From: Parachlorella kessleri
Taxonomy: Eukaryota; Chlorophyta; Trebouxiophyceae; Chlorellales; Chlorellaceae
Assembly: GCA_001598975.1 (NCBI GenBank)
Contig: BBXU01000346.1
Coordinates: 1 to 29,382, forward strand
Reading direction: 5' to 3'
DNA length: 29,382 nucleotides
Part shown: piece after piece, positions 21,041-29,382 of the stretch
How the letters are laid out: each line of letters starts with the position of its first letter
Numbering within the stretch: the stretch's first letter is position 1
Made by a program: the position numbers and the translations under genes
Notes under the pieces: model-generated
What the model saw: the letters and a program-made list of their open reading frames with translations, nothing else
Told to the model about the DNA's origin: nothing
Database searches by the model: none

Positions 21041-23548
21041 TCATGTTGTCCTGTCTGGCCGAGGCAGGTCAAACAGTTCACTGATATGGGCATAGGTGTT
21101 TCCCCCCAGCCGACTGATGGGCTGAAGCTTTTGTGGGTCCACAATTAGCTTGCCGTGCGGCGACTTGCCTGCAGCACAGAGAAGAGCAGAGAAACAAGAT
21201 CAGTGCATTTCGCCCCTACCTCTCCTCTGTTCGCATCGTCTGCCATCCTAGACAAAATGGGCCAATACTGGAATCTGTTTCTGCCACCTCGCCCTTGCCC
21301 TACGGCACGAAGGGAACGATTCACTTTCCCTGATTCATGACTTGGTACTGATGTATAGCTTCTGTTGCATGTCGCCAGCTCATTGGCCACCACTAGCAGA
21401 CATGTTGGCGACATTCGTTGCAGGAGAGGTATGCAACCGTTGGCACATCTGGCAGGCCAGCACTGCTGCAGGCACCGCTTGCATGCTGGTTGCCTGGCAG
21501 GGAAGGCGATGGGAGGCTCCTGCCTGTGCATTACCTGCCACCCCCTCTTGTATGTGAATCATGACCACCTCCCCAATGACAATGGTCGTAGTCACATTCC
21601 CCTTGCTGCACAAGGCACATAGAGTTTGCCATTTGGGAAGCATTGAGCACATCTTCAGGCCATGGTACAGGCTCAATATGGCATCGCACCTTCAGGTATG
21701 GCATCTGTAAACCCCAGCCAAGCTGCAGACAAGGCCAGAACCAGCCCCAGAAGCACACTCCAAAACCAGGCTAGCATAGGTTCCCCTTTCAGCCAGCGTG
21801 GTCACGCACCTGTCCTTGGTGTCGTACGTGTGCCGCAGCAAACACTCCAGCTGCACGGCAGACTCCTTCACCCGGGGTGGCTTCACCTGCACAATACGAA
21901 GTATACGACCTTGAAAAAAAAAAACTTTGCATCTGGGTGGTGCGAGTGGCTCGACCATGGCAACACAGGCAACGAACGGTGCATGCTAACCTACCACTGG
22001 CTACCACTGGCTTCGGCGCACTCATAGTCCACCGACACCACCACCCAGGCGCCTCAAAAGCGCGGTGCCCGCCCTCCATCAGAGGCGGGCCCCCCCACCT
22101 TATGGGAGGCCAGAGGTGTTAGCCCGGCCAGCTGCATCTCGTCCACGCCGTAGTCAAAGGCGCCGCAGCAGTGGTTGGCCGCCTCGACAAACCAGTCGCT
22201 GATGATGTTGACCACAAACTCCCTGCGCAGAAACCGGAAATCACATACCTATAAGTGACCAGGGTCTGATTTCTGGGTGGGAGGGGCACCTGACCAAGGG
22301 GTTCCACGTTATTCCTGGCCCCAGCCCACCAGTACTGCACTAGATAATCGGTTCTGGCACTCTGCAGGGCGGCGGCGGGACTAGCGAGCAAGTACAACCC
22401 GGTGAGTGCCGCTTGCGCCCTGTCTTACTCCTGCCGGCCCAGCCCCACTGCCTCAACAGCGTGCCACTTTGTGTAGCTTTTACAATTGCTGGCATGTACA
22501 TGTATCCCTGCTGGGCATCACCACAGTAGCACCTGGCTGCACCCCAGCAAGTCGCATGAAAGAAGCGTGTGCCTCACTGAATTTCCGGTGGCGGGACTCT
22601 ATTAGGCTAGACTAGACTTGACTCACTGTGTCTCCAGGATGTTGAAGAGCGTGTCCTTCTGGCCGTGGTGCCGCTCCCTGCTGCGCACCATGCCTATTGC
22701 CACGTGGGGCGGGTTGTGGGCCAGGACATTGAAGTACGAGTAGGGCGCCTGCAGGCATTGAGAGGAAGCGGTGCCAGGCGCTTAGGATGGTGGTTACTAA
22801 AGAGGCAGGGCAGGGCATGTCCTGCGGCCGCCCCACGGGGCCAGCAGTGGCGAAGGCTGAGAAGAAGGAGACGAGACTGGTTGTTTCAGCTTGAAGGGGC
22901 CTGCAGGGGTAACAGGCTCCATGTCTAATACTTGTGCGGGGGACATAACGGCCACCATATGGGTGCCCACCGCTCTAGGTCACCTATCACTTGGGGGACT
23001 CGCGGCAGCATGGCCAAATGGCGGGACGCTGTCAGACTGACTAGACTAGAGTTGACTAGGCTTGACTAGGTTACCTACCAGGTTCCCAACGCCCTCCCTG
23101 CTAAGCGTGCTGATGAAGGCAATGGGCCGGGGCACCACCGCGCTGATCATCAGCGGGTACAAGTGGTCTGCTGGGTATGCTGCCGGGTCCACCTCTATGG
23201 TGGCAGCGGTTGTGAAGGGGGGTGGCTGGGGCTGGGGTGGGCGCCAGTCCGGGTGGGGTGTCTGGCTGTGGAAGGCAGGGCCGCCACGCAACCTGCACGC
23301 CCCCGGTTGTAGGGAAGAGTCAGCTAGCTGGACTAGCTTGGCCAGTTGGACTTGTTAAACCAGGCCAAGCGGGCCGTCTGTGGGAAGCTATCAGCCTCAG
23401 CAGGAGGAAGGGAGGAAGTCGTGTGGCACAGCCAAGTTCACAACGTCCCTGCATCCTTTCCGTGGTTAGCTCGCCTGTGGATAGTCTTCAAAAGTTGTTG
23501 CACAGCATAACAGGCGCCCATCACGCTAGCGCTTGCCAGCGCGATCAT
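21041..23548 (-). CDS. Flavin-reductase-like FMN-binding split-barrel protein
   Basis: Seven exons on the - strand: 23548-23445, 23292-23079, 22748-22627, 22222-22099, 21886-21810, 21605-21535, 21168-21041; 840 nt, 279 residues, in frame throughout. The core matches the flavin reductase-like domain (PF01613 type): YPLMISAVVPRPIAFISTL, GVGNLAPYSYFNVLAHNPP, DTLFNILET, EFVVNIISDWFVEAANHC, VKESAVQLECLL, TTTIVIGEVVMIHI and the closing ISRLGGNTYAHIS. Family members bind FMN; some reduce free flavin with NAD(P)H and the partner enzyme is usually unknown. The first exon is less certain: it encodes a hydrophobic start (MIALASASVMGACYAVQQLL) then basic residues, suggesting a signal anchor or organelle-targeting segment, and its donor (GAC/GTTGTG) is weak though it keeps frame exactly. 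A T11 tract precedes the acceptor of exon 5. The gene lies head to head with shikimate kinase; no functional link is implied. Confidence 0.88.
22600..22625 (-). repeat. CTAG-type motif just after a splice donor
   Basis: On the - strand the intron after exon 3 of the flavin-reductase gene begins GTGAGTCAAGTCTAGTCTAG. The core TCAAG(T/C)CTAGTC is shared with the intron after exon 2. Confidence 0.5.
23035..23073 (-). repeat. CTAG-type motif array just after a splice donor
   Basis: On the - strand the intron after exon 2 begins at 23078 with GTAGGT and then carries three to four CTAGTC(A) units, including the TCAAGCCTAGTC form. Confidence 0.5.
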
Positions 23549-23865
23549 GCCAGCTTGATCTGTGGATGGCATAGTGCCTAAAGTTGTCCAAGGTTGGGCC
23601 TTTCGGCAATTGTATAGTCGAGTTGCTTGCTTCATGTGTCTTGAGGGTCCCAAGGGTTTCGTAATGGCGCTCCCCCGCCCCGCCAAGCTTGTCAAAACAC
23701 CTAGCAATAAAAAGAAGGTGCAGTATATATTGCGCCGAGATCTGCTCTATAAGCAGCTTCCCTTTGGTTGTTTCTGTTATCCGGCACTGCATGCCAACGT
23801 GCATGTGCAGTGCTTGAGCGAGGCCCTGATCTTACACGGTTCTTTGCTTACCTTGCTTCAAAAAC
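23549..23865. promoter_or_regulatory. Divergent promoter region, flavin reductase / shikimate kinase
   Basis: 317 bp between start codons. Two TATA-like elements are visible: TATATAT at 23724-23730 and CTATAAG at 23747-23753. The second is about 115 bp before the shikimate kinase ATG, the first about 175 bp from the flavin-reductase ATG on the other strand. Which gene each serves is inference. Confidence 0.5.
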
Positions 23866-26691
23866 ATGGCAACAAGATTACAGGCCCAGTCAGCACCAGC
23901 CAGCGTCCAGGCTGTGCCCTGGCGTGTGTGCAGCCGAGCACACCTTACGAGGCTCCCTCCTGCGCAGCTCTGTAGCCGGAGAACTGTTGCAACGCTTCGC
24001 AGGCGCCCTAGCCTGCGAATGCGTGTGTTGCTGGTTAGGGCACAGCTGCAGGACGAGACCCTCCCAACAGACTTTCAGGTGAGCACTTCGTAAAGCAGCT
24101 GGCGAACAGGGCGTATACCCAGGGGGTGGCTGGCTGTAGCGTGCCACTGTCACTGGCGTGTGTATTTTCCAGAAGACAGAAAGGTACATCCCTAAAAGAA
24201 TACTTCCCCGTACACGGCGTGAAGCAGAAAGACCTTCCTGGGTACACGGCGTTATATGCTAGGCTTCCTGCATTGGGGTAGCGCCCAGGCAACCCACCAC
24301 TGCAACAGCAAGCCGTGTTCCACTCCCTCCACGCTCCAATCTCGTAGCCCGCTAGCCCGCAGGCTGAGCAGCCGTATGCAGTGGTGTGGCTCAGCCATCA
24401 CGCAGCGCTCCCCTCCCCTACCCACATGCAGGTGGCTGCAGATGAAGTCAGGGAAGCTCTGCAGGGCACCAGCGTGTACCTTGTGGGCATGATGGGCAGG
24501 TGAGCACTGTATGCAGGGCTTGGGCACGAGCTTGAGAGCAAGACTGCACCAGGCAGGTGCAACAAAGCAGGGCAGCTTTCCTTCCCACTGATAGGTGTAT
24601 GCCGCTTGACCTGCGCTTCCACTCTTCGCGCTACCTCCCACCCTCCCTTCAGTCTTACACAACCAACCTTCTGTTCATGCCCATCCCTCCAGAGGTGCCC
24701 TTGCTGCTCACTCGGTGTTCCACGCTGTGCTAAGTTACCCCAACCAACCCCTGCAGCTGGCTTCGCCCACGCTGCGTGTCGCTCTCTCTTACCATGTGCA
24801 CTTCAAGGCCTGTCAACCCTGTCCCTTTGCAGCGGCAAGTCGACAGTGGGCAAGCTGGTCGCCAAGGCCCTCAAGTACTCCTTCTTTGACTCCGACACCC
24901 TCATAGAGCAGCTGTCAGGGACGACAATCGCCGAGATCTTTGCGAGCGAAGGGGAAGATGCCTTCCGACAAGTAGAGACGCAAGTGTTGCAGGTAGCGCT
25001 TCAGGGCATGGGTTTTGACCTGCTGGAGGGTCCATGCTGTGCGCGCTCTCTCTTTCTGATGCCCTGTGGTACGGTGTATGCAAAGGGAGTTCGTCTGCAG
25101 CCAGCTGGGGTAGCCCTTGTCGCACGTGCCAGCCTTGCAGCATCTAACGCTAGCACCTGCTGCTGTGTTTCATAGGGATCATTATGGTAATCAGCAGGGG
25201 AGGCCCCTGTGGCCTGGTGTTGACCCCGGCCGGCCGGGCAGCTTGCTTGCCAATGCCTCGGAATATTCATGCTGCCTCCAAGTGAGAGGAAGGAGAAACA
25301 GGTAGCCTTTATACCACCCACCTGCAGGAGCTTGCACCCTTCAAGGAGTGCGTGATTGCCACCGGCGGGGGCAGCGTGACGCGCGGCATCAACTGGGGCC
25401 ACATGCAGCATGGCATCGTCATCTGGCTGACCGGCTCACCAGAGCTGCTCGCGGGGCGGGTGGTGGGTGACGGCACCAGCAGCAGGCCCCTGCTGTCCCA
25501 GGTGGGTCGGGGTTGACTGTGTCCACCACGGCACTATCTTTTGGCCATGTTGCTTACTAGAGCTGCTGCTGGGGCGGGTCATGGGTGACGGCACCAGCAG
25601 CAGGCCGCAGCTGTCCCAGGTGGGTTGGGGCTGTAATGTTGGTTCCCAGCATGGCATTGTCGTTTGCCAGGTGAGGTCTCCAGAGCTGCTGGCAGGGCGG
25701 GTGGTTAGTGATGGTATCTGCAGCCTGTTGTGACTGCGGCATGATGGGTTTGCACACTCCCGCGTTGTGAATTTGGTGCGCCCCAGCCTGCCAGAGAAGC
25801 AAATTGCTGCCTCAGAGGGTGTGGTGTGGTCGTGTAAGGAGGTTGCAATCTCTTTCTAAAGAGGCGGGGGCTAGCAAAGCAGGCGCATGATAATGAAGTA
25901 TATGCTATACTGCACCCTGGAATGTGCAGGAGCACGGGGCTCATCAGGCACAGCAGCAGGAGCAGCAGCAGCAGCATGCAGACGAGTATGCCAAGACAGT
26001 TGCCCGGCTGACGGAGCTGCTGGAGGACCGAAGAAAGCAATATGAGTTTGCGGACATACAAGTACCGCTGGAGGGCGATGCAGGCCCAGACGTGGGGGCG
26101 CCCACTGGCGTGGTGGCCTATAGGTAGGTTCCTTCACAAATTTATGTCAGTTTGTCTGTCTTCTGTCTCTGTCAAAGACCTGAGTCTCTGTCATTCACTC
26201 TCTTTTGTCTGTCTTGTGTTCTTAGATGATCTATTCTACTAATTAGGAGGCCAGAAGGTAGGGAGAGCATGTGTTCAGTACACAGAACCAGCTGGGGGGT
26301 CTTCGTGTGGGAGGCTATGTGAATTTGTGCAGTATATGGGTTGGCATAGAAGCACCGTCATGCAAAGAAATGCGCACTTTTGGGTTATTATCATGTGCTG
26401 AACATCGTGTGGCTCGGGGTCGAAGCAAGGTAAGCAAGCAAGAAACCACCATGGAGGGGCTGGGAGGGCATGCCATGTCACATGCAGATCTGTCAATTCG
26501 CCCCCGGCATGCAGATAGAGTTTATTAGGACTGTCCAGTTTTACACACGCAGGATCCTGGATTCCCTTCGAACCCGCATCAAGAGGGATGCTGCGTACCG
26601 GGAAGAGCGCAAGAACTTCACCATTGAGCGGGCAGAGGATGTGCCGGCTACGCTGCGAGTTGTGCAGAGCCCGGCACAGCACGAGCCGTAG
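23866..26691 (+). CDS. SK: Shikimate kinase, plastid
   Basis: Catalyses ATP-dependent 3-phosphorylation of shikimate, the fifth step of the shikimate pathway to chorismate, in the plastid stroma. Six exons: 23866-24078, 24432-24499, 24833-24992, 25328-25501, 25930-26123, 26553-26691; 948 nt, 315 residues. Residues 1-58 are Arg/Ser/Ala-rich with almost no acidic residues, like a chloroplast transit peptide. Active-site motifs are intact: Walker A GMMGSGKST (90-98), D-S-D (113-115) for Mg and shikimate, R139 in AFRQVE, GGG (160-162), plant-type GINW, RPLL (R200) and R239 in the lid (EDRRKQY). A Gln-rich insertion (residues 206-222) sits between RPLL and the lid helix. Exon 6 is joined at CACACGCAG/GATCC; the acceptor 30 bases upstream would meet a stop. 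The C-terminal extension ([20 protein letters not shown]) is longer than in bacterial enzymes. Intact catalytic residues argue for a true kinase rather than the plant SKL paralogues. Confidence 0.93.
25406..25735 (+). repeat. Three tandem copies of a ~120-bp unit spanning the shikimate kinase exon 4 end
   Basis: Copy 1 (25406-25523) is the functional end of exon 4 plus its donor and the first bases of intron 4. Copy 2 (about 25524-25646) matches copy 1 with 8 mismatches over 72 bases from 25559 by hand count, and keeps a CAG/GTGGGT donor at 25620/25621. Copy 3 (about 25647-25735) is more diverged and ends in stop codons. Spacing is 118 and 123 bp. Copies 2 and 3 lie in the intron and would read like [14 protein letters not shown] and [14 protein letters not shown]. 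Confidence 0.8.
26144..26222 (+). repeat. CTGTCT-rich pyrimidine tract in shikimate kinase intron 5
   Basis: A pyrimidine-rich stretch with many GTCTGTCT/CTCTGTC units soon after the exon 5 donor. It has no coding potential. Confidence 0.45.
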
Positions 26692-27072
26692 TTAGGGATG
26701 GGCCTTGAGCTGGTTGCGAGGTGTGCCTACACATTCTGGGTGTACCAGAACCCTCACTGGCCAACAGTGCTCCGTAGGGGGGTAATGGAAGACATTGCAG
26801 CCAAGGGCTCTCGCTGTGACAAGGCTCTCGATGTGACAACCTATCCTATCCCTTGCTTGACGGGCATCTGGACAGTTGCCTAGGCCAAATGGTCCTGCAT
26901 TCCCTTTGTGGTCCAGGCCTCAGAGTGCCTTTCATGGAAACTCCAGTCTCACAGCAATGTTAGCTCACCGCAGTGTTGGCTCACAGCAATGTGCCTTTAC
27001 TAAGCAGTCTGCCAACATCCCACCAGCAGGCACCCTCCTCAACGCACGAGAGGAACCGGCTTCCTCCGCAGC
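26692..27072. other. Convergent intergenic region
   Basis: Shikimate kinase 3' UTR and spacer up to the poly(A) signal of the - strand gene. No TGTAA is present on the + strand. The open frame starting a few bases after the stop (26698-26883) shows no recognisable protein. Confidence 0.45.
26949..26996 (+). repeat. 16-bp tandem repeat, three units
   Basis: Three adjacent units: TCACAGCAATGTTAGC, TCACCGCAGTGTTGGC and TCACAGCAATGTGCCT, in the spacer after shikimate kinase. Confidence 0.6.
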
Positions 27073-27077
27073 TTACA
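27073..27077 (-). terminator. TGTAA polyadenylation signal (- strand)
   Basis: TGTAA on the - strand, 55 bp after the proposed stop of the small - strand gene. Its position is independent support for a transcript ending here. Confidence 0.5.
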
Positions 27078-27131
27078 TCCCAAAACAAGTGGTTGAACAG
27101 CTGCCTGAGCTGGTCCAGTCTACTCTGCTTA

Positions 27132-27706
27132 CTATAGTCTCCTCTGCTTCCACTTCTGGTGTTGTATCGTTGAGAAGATTGACAGGGAGAAGGGAGCTTA
27201 GCCACCCCACCAACCCCGCCAGGGCTCGCCCAAACTCGGAACGAAGAGGAAGGCGACTCACCGCTCGCAAGGTGGCTAGGACGGCCTTGGTATGGTACCT
27301 GGTAGGGAAAGCAGGTAAGCAGACGCCAGGGCGCCCCCTTTGCCTTGGCCTCAACCCTGGCAGGCAGTGGTAGGCCGAGCCCTGCCGGCCTGGTGCCCAC
27401 CGTGCATCTACCCGCAAATGTCACATAAGAAACAGGCGAAGGACAGCAGTGCTCCGTCACCACCCAAAGCAAAGGGCTGCAGGCGAGCCCTTGATTGCAG
27501 CCAGCACCTGATTCACGAACGCGTGAGCTTTTGTGCAAGAGTGAGCGGGCCAGGTAGTGTTCGATCCTTGCTGGTCAGCCCTAACAGCAGCACTCAAAAG
27601 ACGTTGTGGCCACCACCTTGATATACGCGTCTGCCTTGCGCATTGCTACGAGGCAGAGCACTGGCGTCCTCTCGAAAAGCCCGGGTCCAGCCCCGATGCT
27701 GTGCAT
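27132..27706 (-). CDS. Small unidentified - strand gene, tentative
   Basis: Not recognised. A four-exon model closes in frame: 27706-27617, 27507-27464, 27298-27262, 27155-27132; 195 nt, 64 residues, beginning MHSIGAGPGLFERTP and ending KWKQRRL. Exon 3 (37 bp) has a clear pyrimidine tract plus CAG acceptor and a GTGAGT donor, and the last intron also has good consensus. The protein part VLAAIKGSPAALCFG, YHTKAVLATLRA has coding-like character. The 5' end is uncertain: an alternative first part in another frame (ending RRVYQ, joined to AHAFVNQVLAAIK) also fits the phases but lacks an ATG. The C-terminus is basic. It could also be the tail of a longer gene whose start I missed, or a decaying gene. 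Confidence 0.42.
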
Positions 27707-27864
27707 GAGATGAAACCCCAAGGAAGAGCAGGGACCGTCCTGGCACCCTAGCAGCGATCGCCTCAATTGCAGTGGACAAGACGTGCCTGGTCAGGCGGGT
27801 GGTGCCAGACTCTCTACCTTGCGGAGCTTAGGTGGCTGCACACCTGGCTGGTTAGAGTTCCACC
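27707..27864. promoter_or_regulatory. Short divergent promoter region, small gene / NDUFS1
   Basis: About 160 bp separate the tentative - strand ATG from the NDUFS1 ATG. No TATA box is seen. If the - strand gene starts further upstream, the space is smaller still. Confidence 0.3.
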
Positions 27865-29244
<1,380 letters not shown>

Positions 29245-29382
29245 GTGCGCGCTCCGCCGCGCCGCGCTGCGCCGCGCTGGGGGAATGCATCCTCCGGCAT
29301 GCTGCGCTGCGCTGCTCTTTGTCCAGAGCGGGGAGTGCGACGCGCAGCGTGAGAGGTGCCCTTGCTGGGGGTGCGACCCCCG

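Noticed and set aside
26512..26552. Shikimate kinase exon 6 starting at CATGCAG/ATAGAG (26514)
   Set aside because: Exon 5 ends in phase 2, so this acceptor gives an immediate stop; the acceptor at 26551-26552 keeps frame and gives [12 protein letters not shown].
26876..27373. 165-codon + strand frame after shikimate kinase
   Set aside because: No ATG start, no recognisable content, and the opposite strand here has consistent splice signals plus a poly(A) signal.
27541..27600. tRNA-like T-loop string GTTCGATCC near 27559
   Set aside because: The flanking bases do not pair into a T-stem and no D-arm or acceptor stem could be built upstream.
29245..29382. Further NDUFS1 coding sequence in the last 138 bases
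   Set aside because: The frame after the CAG/GTGCGC donor turns into GCGCCGCGCTG-type repeats that do not match the conserved continuation of the protein; it is intron.

Overview
The window is nuclear DNA of a green alga (Chlorophyta), probably a core chlorophyte of the Chlorophyceae or Trebouxiophyceae; the species cannot be read from it. The reasons are GC-rich coding sequence, genes broken into short exons by spliceosomal introns of about 100-600 bp, TGTAA polyadenylation signals about 50-270 bp after several stop codons, a plant-type shikimate kinase with a transit-peptide-like N-terminus, and CAG/GCG-triplet runs (poly-Gln, poly-Ala) inside many proteins. No bacterial operon, tRNA, rRNA, CRISPR array or intact transposon was seen.

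Layout, left to right: (1) the 3' end of a mitochondrial carrier (SLC25) gene, + strand, to 1004; (2) about 1.6 kb with no gene recognised; (3) a 1636-residue Gln/Ala-rich low-complexity protein, + strand, 2615-8539, five exons; (4) a 1004-residue protein with a disordered N-terminal half and a central coiled coil, - strand, 14556-9685, nine exons; (5) an RMC1/Mic1-family gene (MON1-CCZ1 regulator), + strand, 14956-20450, eleven exons; (6) a flavin-reductase-like FMN-binding protein, - strand, 23548-21041, seven exons; (7) plastid shikimate kinase, + strand, 23866-26691, six exons; (8) a tentative small gene, - strand, 27706-27132; (9) the first four exons of the 75-kDa subunit of mitochondrial complex I (NDUFS1), + strand, from 27865, running off the window.

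From the Gln-rich gene onward the genes alternate strictly in strand (+ - + - + - +). Three divergent pairs share short promoter regions (399, 317 and about 160 bp) and three pairs converge. The genes do not form a pathway: aromatic amino acid synthesis, respiratory complex I, endolysosomal Rab7 regulation and mitochondrial transport lie side by side, as expected of a eukaryotic chromosome. Exon models were built by hand from reading frame, splice consensus and phase. All complete models close in frame, but none has transcript support.

The most unusual features are: a roughly 120-bp unit carrying the 3' end of a shikimate kinase exon and its splice donor, present three times in tandem with the two extra copies decaying inside the intron; degenerate copies of an exon start in an RMC1 intron; two apparent GC-AG introns; a Gln-rich insertion in the lid region of shikimate kinase; and two long proteins (Gln-rich and coiled-coil) that I cannot place in any family.
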